64,000 bases of DNA from Mycobacterium sp. IS-1264 (GTDB lineage: Bacteria > Actinomycetota > Actinomycetes > Mycobacteriales > Mycobacteriaceae): positions 124,001-188,000 of the forward strand of contig NZ_MBES01000067.1 in assembly GCF_001954195.1 (NCBI RefSeq), written 5' to 3'. A program made the position numbers and the translations under genes. Below the pieces are notes generated by a model, which saw only the letters and a list, made by a program, of their open reading frames with translations, ran no database searches and was not told where the DNA came from. Shown piece by piece: positions 23,618 through 33,163 of the stretch (its first letter is position 1; every line of letters starts with the position of its first letter).

Positions 23618-24775
23618 TTAGGTTGAGCTGCCCAACAGGCTGACGCAGTCGCGGGCGATGGCGAGCTCTTCGTCGGTCGGGACCACCAGCACGGTGATCG
23701 GCGAGTCGTCGGCGGAAATCTGTCGCGCACCCTTGCCGGCCCCGAGGTTGCGCGCCTGGTCGAGCACGATGCCCAGCTCCTCCATGCCGGCCACGGCGTC
23801 GCGGCGCACCGCCGGATCGTTCTCGCCGATTCCGGCGGTGAAGCTGATCACGTCGGTATGGCCGAGCACCGCCAGGTAGGCGCCGATGTACTTGCGTAGC
23901 CGGTGAATGAATACGCTGTAGGCCAATTGCGCTGCGCTGTCTCCTGATTCGATCATCGCCCGCAACCGGCGGAAGTCACGCTCGCCGGCCAGGCCCCAGA
24001 CGCCTGAGCGGTGGTTGAGCATCGACTCGATCTCGTCCACACTCATCTTCGCGGTGCGCCACAGGTAGCCGATCACGCCCGGGTCGATGTCACCGCTGCG
24101 GGTCCCCATCACCAGGCCCTCCAGCGGGGTCAGGCCCATCGAGGTGTCGATGGGCCGGCTGTCGGCGATCGCCGAGGCCGAGGCGCCGTTTCCCAGATGC
24201 AGCACGATCTGCTTCAGGCCGTCGCGCGGCCGGCCGAGAAACGCGGCGGCCTGCTCGCTGACATACCGGTGCGACGTGCCATGAAATCCGTAGCGGCGGA
24301 TCTGCCACCGCTCGGCCAGGCCACGGTCGATGGCGTAGGTCGACGCCGCGGGCGGCAAATCATGGAAGAACGCCGTATCGAACACCGCGACGTGCGGAAC
24401 CCCGGGCAGCAGCTTCCGCGCCACCTTGATTGCCCGCACCGCGGGCGGATTGTGCAACGGGGCAAGTTCCGACAGCGCGTCGAGGTCGGCGATAACCGCG
24501 TCGTCGACCAACGTCGGAGCATGAAACTTGTTGCCTCCGTGAACGACCCGGTGCCCGACCGCCAGCAGGCCGCACGACTTCAGGTCTATGCCGCCCTCGG
24601 CCAGGTGCTCGAACGCCAGGCGCAACGCCTCCTCATGGTCGGCGACCCGAGACGACGGCTCGCCGATGCTCTCGACGTTGCCGGTCGCGCGGGCCGTGCC
24701 CGAATCGGGGTCGACCAGCTGGTATTTCAGCGATGACGAGCCGGAGTTGATCACCAGGACAGTGCTACCGGCCAT
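23618..24775 (-). CDS. ackA: Acetate kinase AckA
   Basis: Converts acetyl phosphate and ADP to acetate and ATP. It is 385 aa, the length of M. tuberculosis AckA. The motifs [74 protein letters not shown] and FTAGIGEND are all present, with the catalytic Asp in [11 protein letters not shown] 24775 overlaps the pta stop by 11 nt, so the two are one operon downstream of fgd1. Confidence 0.97.
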   Translation of the reverse strand: MAGSTVLVINSGSSSLKYQLVDPDSGTARATGNVESIGEPSSRVADHEEALRLAFEHLAEGGIDLKSCGLLAVGHRVVHGGNKFHAPTLVDDAVIADLDALSELAPLHNPPAVRAIKVARKLLPGVPHVAVFDTAFFHDLPPAASTYAIDRGLAERWQIRRYGFHGTSHRYVSEQAAAFLGRPRDGLKQIVLHLGNGASASAIADSRPIDTSMGLTPLEGLVMGTRSGDIDPGVIGYLWRTAKMSVDEIESMLNHRSGVWGLAGERDFRRLRAMIESGDSAAQLAYSVFIHRLRKYIGAYLAVLGHTDVISFTAGIGENDPAVRRDAVAGMEELGIVLDQARNLGAGKGARQISADDSPITVLVVPTDEELAIARDCVSLLGSST

Positions 24776-26864
24776 CGTGCACGCCCTGCGCCTGAATCGC
24801 GGTGATGGCAATGGTATTGACGATGTCTTCGACCAGCGCACCGCGGGATAAGTCGTTCACGGGCTTGCGCAGACCCTGCAGTACCGGCCCGATCGCGATC
24901 GCCCCGGCGCTGCGCTGCACCGCCTTATAGGTGTTGTTGCCGGTGTTGAGGTCGGGAAAGATCAGCACCGTGGCGTGACCGGCCACCGGCGAGTCACGCA
25001 GCTTGGTGGCCGCGACCGAGGGTTCGATCGCGGCGTCGTACTGGATGGGCCCCTCGACCGGCAGCTGCGGGTCCCGCGCGCGCACCAACTCCGTTGCCGC
25101 CCTGACCTTGTCGACGTCGACGCCGGAGCCCGAATCGCCGGTGGAATAGGACAGCATGGCCACTTTCGGCTCGATGCCGAACTGGGCGGCGGTGCGCGCC
25201 GAGCTGATCGCGATGTCCGCGAGCTGTTCGGGCGTGGGATCCGGGACGATCGCGCAGTCACCGTACGCCAGCACCCGATCGGACAGGCACATCAGAAAGA
25301 CGCTCGACACCGTGGAGACGTCCGGAGCGGTCCTGATGATCTCGAACGCCGGGCGAACGGTGTGCGCCGTGGTGTGGACGGCACCGGACACCATGCCGTC
25401 CACCATGCCGTTGTGCACCAGCATGGTCCCGAAATACGAGACGTCGTGCATCATCTCGTGTGCCTGCTCGACGGTGGTGCCCTTCTCCTTGCGCAACTCG
25501 GCGTACTGTTCGGCGAACCGGTTTCGCAGGTCCTCGTCGTCCGGGTCGACGATCTTTGCCGCGCTCAGGTCGACCCCGAGTTCCGCCGAGCGCAAACGGA
25601 TCCGGGCCTCGTCGCCCAGGATGGTCAGGTCGGCGATGCACCGCTTGAGCACCCGTCCGGCCGCCTTGAGGATCCGGTCGTCGTCGCCCTCGGGCAGCAC
25701 GATGCGCTTGCGATCCGAGCGCGCCTGCTGCGACAGCCGGTGGGTGAACATCTGCGGCGTGGTGACCGTCGGGATCGGAATGGCAAGCTGCGCCAGCAGA
25801 TCCGCGATATCCACATGGCGCTCCATCAGCTCCACGGCCGTGTCGATCTTGCGCTGCGACGTGGCGGTGACCCGGCCGCGCGCCGAGGCGACCGCGCTGG
25901 CCGCGTCGTAGGTGCCCAGCTCGGTGGCGATGATGGGTAGCCGCAGCCGCAGACCCGACACCAGCGCCGAGATCGACGGATGCAGGTCGAATCCGCCGTT
26001 GAGGATCAGGCAGCACAGTGACGGAAAGCCTTCGGCCGCATGGGCGCTCGCGACGGCCAGCACGACGTCGGAACGGTCGCCGGGGGTGATTACCGCCGTG
26101 GCGTCGCGGAGCCGTTCCAGCACGTGGTCCGCCGTCATCCCGGCCACCAGCACGTTCATCGCCTCGCGTCCCACCAGCTCGGCGTCTCCGCTGACCAGCG
26201 TCCCGCCCACCGCTTGCTGCAATTCGGCCACCGTCGGCGCCGACAGCAGCGGATCGTCCGGCAGCACATAACTGGGCGGGACGAACGAGCGCAGCGCTTC
26301 CGCGACGGCGTCCAGTTCCGTGGGCTCACAGCGGTTGGCCACGACCGCGGCGGTGTGGGCGCGCTGGGCCAGCAGCTCGGCGAGGCACAGGGTGACGACG
26401 CTGGCGACTTCGGTTGGGCTGCGGCCCTTTCCGCTCACCGTCAGCAGCACCGGGGCGCCGAGGTTGACCGCGATCCGGGCGTTGGCCGAGAGCTCGGCGG
26501 GGCTCGCTGCCCCTCCCAGGTCGGTAAAGTCGCTGCCGACGATCACCACCGCGTCGCACTCCTGCGCCATCGCGTGGTAGGCGTCGACGATGGTGGCGAT
26601 CGCGGCGTCGGTATCGGCGTGCAGCTGCTGGTAGGTGACGCCGACGCACCGCTCGTAGGGCAGCCCCGCGGTGGTGCGCGTCAGCAGCAATTCCAGGATG
26701 TAGTCCCGATCGCCGTCGTGGCGGGCAATCGGCCGGAACACACCGACTTTGGCGACGGTCGCGGTCAGTCGGTTGAGCAGCCCCAGCGCGATCGTCGACT
26801 TGCCGGTCTCGGGCTCGGGCGCCGCGATGTAGATCCCCGAACCGGCTCCAGCGGCTTCAGCCAA
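24765..26864 (-). CDS. pta: Phosphate acetyltransferase Pta
   Basis: Interconverts acetyl-CoA and acetyl phosphate. The 699-aa protein is the long, three-domain form: an N-terminal P-loop-like DRTGG region ([30 protein letters not shown]), a central DRTGG domain, and the catalytic PTA_PTB domain from about residue 370 ([57 protein letters not shown]). The start is TTG 26864, overlapping the fgd1 stop by 8 nt, so fgd1-pta-ackA are coupled. Confidence 0.95.
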   Translation of the reverse strand: MAEAAGAGSGIYIAAPEPETGKSTIALGLLNRLTATVAKVGVFRPIARHDGDRDYILELLLTRTTAGLPYERCVGVTYQQLHADTDAAIATIVDAYHAMAQECDAVVIVGSDFTDLGGAASPAELSANARIAVNLGAPVLLTVSGKGRSPTEVASVVTLCLAELLAQRAHTAAVVANRCEPTELDAVAEALRSFVPPSYVLPDDPLLSAPTVAELQQAVGGTLVSGDAELVGREAMNVLVAGMTADHVLERLRDATAVITPGDRSDVVLAVASAHAAEGFPSLCCLILNGGFDLHPSISALVSGLRLRLPIIATELGTYDAASAVASARGRVTATSQRKIDTAVELMERHVDIADLLAQLAIPIPTVTTPQMFTHRLSQQARSDRKRIVLPEGDDDRILKAAGRVLKRCIADLTILGDEARIRLRSAELGVDLSAAKIVDPDDEDLRNRFAEQYAELRKEKGTTVEQAHEMMHDVSYFGTMLVHNGMVDGMVSGAVHTTAHTVRPAFEIIRTAPDVSTVSSVFLMCLSDRVLAYGDCAIVPDPTPEQLADIAISSARTAAQFGIEPKVAMLSYSTGDSGSGVDVDKVRAATELVRARDPQLPVEGPIQYDAAIEPSVAATKLRDSPVAGHATVLIFPDLNTGNNTYKAVQRSAGAIAIGPVLQGLRKPVNDLSRGALVEDIVNTIAITAIQAQGVHDGR

Positions 26865-27867
26865 GTCGCCGCAACCTGGGCGCCAGGTCCTTTTCGAAGA
26901 GCTCCAGGAACCGGCGCTGGTCGTGGCCGGGCGCGTGGAACACCAAGTGGTTGAGGCCCCATTGCACGTACTGGCCGACCTTTTCGACCGCCTCGTCGGG
27001 ATCCGACGCCACGATCCAGCGCTTGGTGATCTGCTCGATCGGCAGCGCGTCGGCGGCCTTCTCCATCTCGATCGGGTCGTCGATGCTGTGCTTCTGCTCG
27101 GCGGTCAGCGACAGCGGCGCCCAGAATCGGGTGTTCTCCCGGGCCAGTTCGGGGTCGGTGTCGTAGGAGATCTTGATCTCGATCATCCGGTCGACGTCGT
27201 CGGGGTTTTTGCCCGCCGCTTCGGCGCCCTCGCGCATCGCGGGGATCAGCTTGTCCTTGTAGAGCTCTTCGCCCTTGCCGGAGGTGCAGATGAACCCGTC
27301 GCCGGCGCGCCCGGCGTACTTGGCGACCTGCGGTCCGCCCGCGGCGATGTAGATCGGGATACCGCCCTCGGGCACGTCGTAGATCGACGCGCCCTTGGTC
27401 TTGTAGTACTCGCCCTCGAAGTCGACGCGGTCGCCGAGCCACAGTTCGCGCATCAACCGCACCGACTCGCGCAGCCGCGCATAGCGCTCCTTGAACTCCG
27501 GCCACTCGCCCTCGTATCCGGTGGCGATCTCGTTGAGAGCCTCGCCGGTGCCGACACCGAGGAAGATGCGGTTCGGGTACAGGCAGCCCATCGTGGCGAA
27601 GGCCTGGGCGATGACGGCGGGGTTGTACCGGAAGGTCGGCGTGAGCACCGACGTGCCCAGGACGAGCCGTTCGGTGCGTTCGCCGACGGCGGTCATCCAG
27701 GCCAGTGAAAACGGGGCGTGTCCGCCCTTGTGCCGCCACGGCTGGAAGTGATCACTGACGGTGGCGCTGTCCATGCCGTGCGCTTCGGCGGCGACAGCCA
27801 GTTCGACGAGCTCGCGCGGAGCGAATTGTTCAGCGGAGGCTTTGTATCCAAGTTTGAGTTCGGCCAC
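26857..27867 (-). CDS. fgd1: F420-dependent glucose-6-phosphate dehydrogenase
   Basis: Oxidises glucose-6-phosphate and reduces F420, the main source of F420H2 in mycobacteria and needed for nitroimidazole prodrug activation. It is 336 aa, the standard length. It has [17 protein letters not shown], the active-site SDHFQPW (His/Trp), [29 protein letters not shown] and [17 protein letters not shown] start. Only 30 bp separate it from the divergent metallo-hydrolase gene. Several LLM oxidoreductases nearby may use its F420H2. Confidence 0.96.
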   Translation of the reverse strand: MAELKLGYKASAEQFAPRELVELAVAAEAHGMDSATVSDHFQPWRHKGGHAPFSLAWMTAVGERTERLVLGTSVLTPTFRYNPAVIAQAFATMGCLYPNRIFLGVGTGEALNEIATGYEGEWPEFKERYARLRESVRLMRELWLGDRVDFEGEYYKTKGASIYDVPEGGIPIYIAAGGPQVAKYAGRAGDGFICTSGKGEELYKDKLIPAMREGAEAAGKNPDDVDRMIEIKISYDTDPELARENTRFWAPLSLTAEQKHSIDDPIEMEKAADALPIEQITKRWIVASDPDEAVEKVGQYVQWGLNHLVFHAPGHDQRRFLELFEKDLAPRLRRLG

Positions 27868-27897
27868 GGGTTATTTCTACTCCTACACTCGGGGGAC

Positions 27898-28644
27898 ATG
27901 GGACCGGCACCGAACCTTGTTCAGGTCACCGACACCGTGTACCTCGCCCAGGGTCCGGCCGTTAACTGGACGGTGGTTGTCGACGGGACCGGCGTCATGC
28001 TGATCGACGCCGGCTACCCCGGCGACCGGGAGGCGGTACTGGCCTCGCTGCGGCAGCTGGGCTACGGCGCGGGCGACGTTCGCGCCATCCTGCTGACGCA
28101 CGCGCACATCGACCACCTGGGCTCGGCGATCTGGTTCGCGAGCGAGCACGGCACACCCGTGTACTGCCACGCCGACGAAGTGGGCCACGCCAAGCGGGAG
28201 TACCTGGAACAGGTGTCGATTCTCGATGTCGCCCTGCGCATTTGGCGGCCGCGGTGGGCGGTCTGGGGCCTCCACGTGGTCCGCAGTGGCGGCCTGATCC
28301 GCGACGGCATCCCGACCACGCAGCCGCTGACCGCCGAGACGGCCGCCGGCCTGCCCGGTCACCCGATGGCCATTGCCACGCCCGGGCACACCAGCGGGCA
28401 TTGCTCGTACGTCGTCGACGGGGTGCTGGCCAGCGGCGACGCGTTGATCACCGGCCATCCGTTGCTGCGGCACAGCGGGCCGCAGCTGCTACCGGCGGTG
28501 TTCAGCCACAGCCAACAGAATTGCCTGCGCAGCCTGAGCGCGCTCGCGCTGCTGGACATCGAGGTGCTGCTGCCCGGTCACGGCGATGTGTGGCGCGGCC
28601 CCGTCCGGGAGGCGACCGATCGGGCACTCGCGCTGGCGCAATGA
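27898..28644 (+). CDS. Metallo-beta-lactamase-fold hydrolase (Rv0406c-like)
   Basis: A 248-aa MBL-fold hydrolase. It has LTHAHIDHLGS (HxHxDH, about residues 65-73), a His in ATPGHTSGHCSY (about 163) and Asp in LASGDALIT, with a final His in LLPGHGDVW (about 225), so the dimetal site is complete. GGGGGA is directly before ATG 27898; a TACACT box 8 nt before the ATG may be the -10, in which case the leader is very short. The substrate is unknown. It is followed 10 nt later by a SnoaL-like gene. Confidence 0.87.
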   Translation: MGPAPNLVQVTDTVYLAQGPAVNWTVVVDGTGVMLIDAGYPGDREAVLASLRQLGYGAGDVRAILLTHAHIDHLGSAIWFASEHGTPVYCHADEVGHAKREYLEQVSILDVALRIWRPRWAVWGLHVVRSGGLIRDGIPTTQPLTAETAAGLPGHPMAIATPGHTSGHCSYVVDGVLASGDALITGHPLLRHSGPQLLPAVFSHSQQNCLRSLSALALLDIEVLLPGHGDVWRGPVREATDRALALAQ

Positions 28645-28654
28645 AAGGAGGGAC

Positions 28655-29080
28655 ATGTCAAGCAACGAAAGTTTTCAGCAATCCGCCGAACGGATCTACC
28701 ACGACTGGGACGAAGCGCTCAGCAACGACGACGTGGAGGCGCTACTCGCGCTCTACGCCCCCGACGCGGTCTTGGAGAGCCCGGCGGTGCCGTTGACGAT
28801 GGGCACCGAGACCGGGGTGTGCCGCGGGCACGACGAGTTGCGGCCGCTGCTCGAACGGGTCGCGGCGCGAAAGCCGCCGTTGCGCACCTACTACCGGACC
28901 GGCTATCTCACCGACGGCAACCGGACGATGATCTTCGAGTACCCGCGCGCTACACCCGACGGCGAGCAGATGGATTTCGTCGAGGTCATGGAGATCGCCG
29001 ACGGCCTGATCCAGCGCCACTGCGTCTACTGGGGCTGGCGCGGCGTCAAGGTCATCCAGGACGACGCGTATCACAAGTGA
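28655..29080 (+). CDS. SnoaL/NTF2-like protein
   Basis: A 141-aa cone-fold protein. IYHDWDEALSNDDVEALLALYAPDAVLESPAVP is the typical SnoaL-like opening, and the end is GLIQRHCVYWGWRGVKVI. AAAGGAGG directly precedes the ATG, overlapping the stop of the MBL gene, so the two are co-transcribed. SnoaL-fold proteins are small isomerases, hydratases or binding proteins; nothing fixes the reaction here. The 3' end overlaps the convergent monooxygenase gene by 29 bp. Confidence 0.82.
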   Translation: MSSNESFQQSAERIYHDWDEALSNDDVEALLALYAPDAVLESPAVPLTMGTETGVCRGHDELRPLLERVAARKPPLRTYYRTGYLTDGNRTMIFEYPRATPDGEQMDFVEVMEIADGLIQRHCVYWGWRGVKVIQDDAYHK

Positions 29081-30410
29081 GCCCAAGGTGATCGCGTAGC
29101 GTTTCGCCGCTGTACTCGGTGCGAAACGCGCCGCGCTCCTGCAGGAGCGGGACCACGCGATCGACGAACTCGTCCAAACCATGGGGTGTCAGGTGGGGCA
29201 CCAGGATGAACCCGTCGCAGGCGTCGGCCTGGATGTAAAGGTCGATCTCGTCGGCGATTCGGGCGGGGGTGCCGACGAACTGCTGCCGGCTGGTGACGGC
29301 GATGACGAGCTCGCGGATCGACAGGTTGTCGGCTGCAGCGCGCTCGCGGTAGCGGCGGGCCACCGCGACCGGGTCACCGTGGCGCACCCGCCCCTGGGTG
29401 ATGTCGCTGTCGACGACCGGATCGAAATCGGGTAGCGGCCCGTCCGGGTCGTGGTCGGAGAGCTCGCGGCCCCACACCTGCTCGAGCATCGCGATCGCCG
29501 TCGCGCCGCTGACCTGCTGATAGCGGATGTGGCGGGCCTTCTCCTCCGCCTCGGCGTCGGTGTCGCCGATGACGAAGGTCGCCGCCGGAAAAACCTTGAG
29601 CCGGTTGGGGTCTCGGCCGTAGGACGTGGCCCGGCCCTTGACGTCGGCGTAGTAGCGCTGCCCGTTTTCCAGCGACGAATGCAGGGTGAACAGGGCATCG
29701 GCGTGCCGGGCGCCGAACGCGCGCCCGTCGTCGGAGTCGCCGGCCTGCAGCAGGATCGGATGGCCTTGCGGTCCGGCGGGCACCGCCGCGAAGCCGCGCA
29801 CCTCGAACTGTGGGCCCGAATGTTCGACGCTGTGGATCCGGTCCGGTTGGACGTAGACCCCGGCTTGCACGTCGGCCAGCACGGCATCGGCGTCCCAGCT
29901 GTCCCAGAACTGGCGGGCGACGGTAAGAAACTCCTCGGCGCGCAAGTAGCGGTCGGCGTGCTCGAGAAATCCGCCGCGCCGGAAGTTGGCGCCGGTGAAG
30001 GCGTCCGACGACGTGACGATGTTCCATCCGGCGCGGCCGCCGGACAGGTGATCGAGGGTCGCGAATTGCCTTGCCACTTCGAATGGTTCGTTGAAGGTGG
30101 TGTTGATCGTGCCGGTCAGCCCGATCCGGTCGGTGACGCCCGCCAGGGCCGCGAGCACGGTGAAGGTGTCCGGCCGGCCCACCACATCCAGGTCGTAGAT
30201 GCGGCCGCGGTGCTCGCGCAGCCGCAGCCCCTCGGCCAGGAAGAAGAAGTCGAACAGTCCGCGCTCGGCGGTGCGGGCCAGGTGCACGAACGAGTCGAAA
30301 TCGATCTGGCTGCCCGCGTTGGGATCGGTCCACACGGTGGTGTTGTTGACCCCGGGGAAGTGGGCGGCTAAGTGAATGGGCTTGCGCTGCTTGCCCTCCC
30401 GAACGCTCAT
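29052..30410 (-). CDS. FMN-dependent monooxygenase, NtaA/SnaA/DszA family
   Basis: Luciferase-fold monooxygenase of 452 aa using FMNH2 from a separate reductase. Diagnostic parts are KPIHLAAHFPGVNNTTVWTDPNAGSQIDFDSFVHLARTAERGLFDFFFLAEGL, HLSGGRAGWNIVTSSDAFTGANFRRGG and PQGHPILLQAGDSDDGRAFGARHADALFT. It belongs to the NtaA/SnaA/DszA group acting on C-N or C-S bonds of xenobiotics and sulfur metabolites. ATG 30410 overlaps the stop of the next upstream gene by 4 nt. It is last of a four-gene coupled run with two other LLM enzymes and a GNAT. Confidence 0.9.
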   Translation of the reverse strand: MSVREGKQRKPIHLAAHFPGVNNTTVWTDPNAGSQIDFDSFVHLARTAERGLFDFFFLAEGLRLREHRGRIYDLDVVGRPDTFTVLAALAGVTDRIGLTGTINTTFNEPFEVARQFATLDHLSGGRAGWNIVTSSDAFTGANFRRGGFLEHADRYLRAEEFLTVARQFWDSWDADAVLADVQAGVYVQPDRIHSVEHSGPQFEVRGFAAVPAGPQGHPILLQAGDSDDGRAFGARHADALFTLHSSLENGQRYYADVKGRATSYGRDPNRLKVFPAATFVIGDTDAEAEEKARHIRYQQVSGATAIAMLEQVWGRELSDHDPDGPLPDFDPVVDSDITQGRVRHGDPVAVARRYRERAAADNLSIRELVIAVTSRQQFVGTPARIADEIDLYIQADACDGFILVPHLTPHGLDEFVDRVVPLLQERGAFRTEYSGETLRDHLGLTCDTRRPG

Positions 30411-31528
30411 TCGGCCAGTCCCCATCGTTTGGCGATGAGCTCGTGCGAGCGCAGGCGGTCGGTGTGGCGGTGGGTCACCGAGGTGATGACGAGTTCGTCG
30501 GCGTCGGTAGCCCGCTGCAGGGTGTGCAGGCGCTCGGCGACTTCATCCGGATTGCCCACGAATTGGGTTGCTATCCGGTCTTTTACCACGGCCAGCTGTT
30601 CGTCGGTCAGCGGCGCGCAGTGGTCGGGGTCGGGATACGGGATGGCGCCGCCCCCGGCCCGGATCGAGTAGACCCACTGGCCATAGCTGGACGCCAGGTG
30701 TGTGGCGGTGGCGCTGTCGTCGGCCACCACGATGTCGGCCGACACCACGACATAGGGCCGCGCCAATGCCGCCGACGGCACGAAGGCGTCCCGGTAGGCG
30801 TCGATGGCGTCCAGCGCGGTGGCGGGGGTGATGTGATAGCTGGCGACGAACGGAAGGCCCAGCGCGCCGGCCACCTTGGCGCTGCGCCCCCTGCTGCTGC
30901 CGAAGATCCACGGCGTGAGCGCCGCGCCCTCGCCGGGCACCGCATGCAGGTCGAAGCCGTCGACTTCGTAGGTGCCCGTGAGCATGGCGATGATGTCGCC
31001 CAGTTGCTCTTCGAAGTCGGGCGCGACCGCCTCGGGCTGCTGCAGGACCGACATGCTCGCCTTGACCCGGCCGCTGCCCAGCAACCCCCGCAGGTCGAAC
31101 GGCGGCGGGATCACCACCCCGTCGACCTCGCGCCACTCGCGCGTCGGTTCCGGCCTTGGGGGTCGCGGACCTTTCGGCTTCGAAATTCGTCGCTGGGCCG
31201 AGCGGCCCAAGCCGAGATCGATGCGGCCCGGATAGAACGCGTCCAGCATGCCGAAGCTCTCGACCACCGCCGCGGCCGTGGTGTGGCTGAGCTGCACCGC
31301 ACCCGATCCGACGCGAATCGTGTTGGTAGCGGCCGCGATTTGTCCGATCAACACGGCCGGTGCGGCACTGGCGACCGCGACGAAATGATGCTCGGCGATC
31401 CAGAAGCGGCGGAAACCCCACTCCTCCGCGCGCTGGGCCAGCTCGATGGTGTTGCGCAACGCCGTCGCGACGTCACCGCCTTCGCTGACCGGAGCGAGGT
31501 CCAGGATCGAGATCGGTACCCCGTTCAT
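30407..31528 (-). CDS. LLM-class flavin monooxygenase (oxido_grp_1 type)
   Basis: A 373-aa luciferase-like protein starting PISILDLAPVSEGGDVATALRNTIELAQRAEEWGFRRFWIAEHHF, the signature of the group-1 luciferase-like oxidoreductases. It continues with IRVGSGAVQLSHTTAAAVVESFGMLDAFYPGRIDLGLGR and PWIFGSSRGRSAKVAGALGLPFVASYHITP. The start is ATG 31528, which overlaps the stop of the upstream gene (ATGA); the much longer open frame upstream is a shadow of that gene. It is the middle member of the LLM cassette. Confidence 0.9.
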   Translation of the reverse strand: MNGVPISILDLAPVSEGGDVATALRNTIELAQRAEEWGFRRFWIAEHHFVAVASAAPAVLIGQIAAATNTIRVGSGAVQLSHTTAAAVVESFGMLDAFYPGRIDLGLGRSAQRRISKPKGPRPPRPEPTREWREVDGVVIPPPFDLRGLLGSGRVKASMSVLQQPEAVAPDFEEQLGDIIAMLTGTYEVDGFDLHAVPGEGAALTPWIFGSSRGRSAKVAGALGLPFVASYHITPATALDAIDAYRDAFVPSAALARPYVVVSADIVVADDSATATHLASSYGQWVYSIRAGGGAIPYPDPDHCAPLTDEQLAVVKDRIATQFVGNPDEVAERLHTLQRATDADELVITSVTHRHTDRLRSHELIAKRWGLAE

Positions 31529-32622
31529 CGGTTGACCGCCGTGTACCGGTTGACGGCGACCGGCAGGCCGAGGCGCGCGCGCAGCGTTTCGCCGTCCCGA
31601 TAGCCGTCGCGGAACCGTCCGGCCCGCTGCAGCAGCGGCACCACCTCGTCGACGATCGCCGGAAGGTCGGTGGCGTTGACGGCCGGCCGCAGCCGCGCAC
31701 CGTCGATGCCCAGCCGTTGCCATTCCACTAGCAGGTCCACCAATTCCTTTGCGCTGCCGGCGAAGACGAGCGCATCGGACCGGAAGTCCCCGTTGCCGTC
31801 GAACGACACGACCACGTCGGCGAACACCTTCAGCTCGGTGCCGCCCGCCGTGCGCACCTCGCCGAGAATGCCGCGGACCGATGCCTCGTCGGTGGGCGTG
31901 ACGAAGACGAGATCTGCGGTGGCGGCGGCGAATTCGTACACGGGGCCGGCGTGCGCCAACGCGGCCACCACCGGCTGACCCTGCGGCGGGCGCGGCGTGA
32001 TCGAGGGCCCCTTGACGGAGAAGTACTTGCCGGCGAAGTCGATGTAGTGCAGCTTGTCCGTGTCGACGTAGCGCCCGGTGGCCACGTCCCGGATGATCGC
32101 GTCGTCCTCCCAGCTGTCCCACAATCGCCGCACCACGTCGACGTACTCGGTGGCCTCGTCGAAGAGCGGAATTTGGGACGCGTCGCGCCGGCCGAACAGC
32201 ACGGCCTCGTGTGTGGTGACGCTCACCCGCGGTTGCCAACCCGCCCGGCCGCGCGAGACAAAGTCAAGGGTGGCAATGGCTTTGGAGATGTGAAACGGCT
32301 CGGTGTGGGTCACCGTGGCCACCGGGATCAGCCCGATGTGGCGCGTCGCCGGCGCGATGCGGGCCGCGATCAACACGGCGTCGCCGCGGCCGGTCAGGCG
32401 ATCGGGATGAATGCGCTCGCCCCGGCCGATTTGCGGCATCAACGTGTCATCGATGGTGAGGAAGTCGAGCAACCCGCGCTCGGCGGTGGCCGCCAGGTGA
32501 GACCAGTAGTCGCCGCTGAGCACCGATGGGGTTTCTGGGTCGGACGCCAGCGTGGAACGCCAGGCCTGCGGGTGCCAGCCGTACCCGTCCAGTGCGACGG
32601 CCAGATGCAGCGGAGCGGTCAT
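31525..32622 (-). CDS. FMN-dependent monooxygenase, NtaA/DmoA-type
   Basis: A 365-aa luciferase-fold monooxygenase, shorter than its 452-aa neighbour. It has LAVALDGYGWHPQAWR, HLAATAERGLLDFLTIDDTLMPQIG, HTEPFHISKAIATLDFVSRGRAGWQPRVSVT and PQGQPVVAALAHAGPVYEFAAATADLVFVTPT. It is closest in layout to the NtaA/DmoA branch. The ATG at 32622 overlaps the stop of the GNAT gene. Cofactor (FMN or F420) and substrate are not decided by the sequence. Confidence 0.88.
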   Translation of the reverse strand: MTAPLHLAVALDGYGWHPQAWRSTLASDPETPSVLSGDYWSHLAATAERGLLDFLTIDDTLMPQIGRGERIHPDRLTGRGDAVLIAARIAPATRHIGLIPVATVTHTEPFHISKAIATLDFVSRGRAGWQPRVSVTTHEAVLFGRRDASQIPLFDEATEYVDVVRRLWDSWEDDAIIRDVATGRYVDTDKLHYIDFAGKYFSVKGPSITPRPPQGQPVVAALAHAGPVYEFAAATADLVFVTPTDEASVRGILGEVRTAGGTELKVFADVVVSFDGNGDFRSDALVFAGSAKELVDLLVEWQRLGIDGARLRPAVNATDLPAIVDEVVPLLQRAGRFRDGYRDGETLRARLGLPVAVNRYTAVNR

Positions 32623-33116
32623 GCGGGTCCCCCCGCGAGGATCTTCTCGAACGCGATGGGATGAAACGGTCCCCAGGACGGCATCGGCTCGGCCGGCACC
32701 CGGGTGTACCCGGTCGCGTCGTACAGCGCCTCGGCCTCGGGCTGGCGATTGCCGGTGATCAGGTACAGCCGCCGGTAGCCGCGCGTCGCCGTCTCCGCCT
32801 CCAGCGCCGCCAGCAACGCCTTCGCGTACCCGCAGCGCCGATGCGCGCGGTCGGTCCAGATCCGCTTGAGTTCGGCCGTCTCGTCGTCGAAACGCCGGAA
32901 CGCGCCACCCGTCACCGGCACGCCTTCCAGCACGCCGATCAGCAGCCCGCCGTCCGGCGCGGCCAGCTCCTCGGCCGGCACCGGCAACCAGGCCAGGTGC
33001 GCACTCGGCGTACCGCCGTATCGCTGCGCGTATTCGACGGCCAGCTCGGCCAGCAGCGGCTGCGCCAGGGGGTCATCCTGGGCGGCGGCTACGAACCGAA
33101 GCTGAGAACTGGGCAT
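32619..33116 (-). CDS. GNAT-family N-acetyltransferase
   Basis: A 165-aa acetyltransferase. The acetyl-CoA-binding motif A region is AELKRIWTDRAHRRCGYAKALLAALEAETATRGYRRLYLITGNRQPEAEALYDATGYTRV. It is first in the cassette with three LLM monooxygenases, each joined by ATGA overlap. In Bacillus sulfur-salvage operons an acetyltransferase prepares S-alkyl-cysteine-like substrates for an LLM monooxygenase; this order suggests a similar role but does not prove it. ATG 33116 or 33119 may be used. Confidence 0.88.
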   Translation of the reverse strand: MPSSQLRFVAAAQDDPLAQPLLAELAVEYAQRYGGTPSAHLAWLPVPAEELAAPDGGLLIGVLEGVPVTGGAFRRFDDETAELKRIWTDRAHRRCGYAKALLAALEAETATRGYRRLYLITGNRQPEAEALYDATGYTRVPAEPMPSWGPFHPIAFEKILAGGPA

Positions 33117-33163
33117 CACCTAACTGTCTAACGCCTGCTACGTGGATGCATTCCGGCCAGGGC

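Noticed and set aside
30407-32239. A single 610-aa protein covering two LLM genes
   Set aside because: Only the part from ATG 31528 resembles a protein; the upstream part is an Arg/Ala-rich shadow of the DmoA-like gene.
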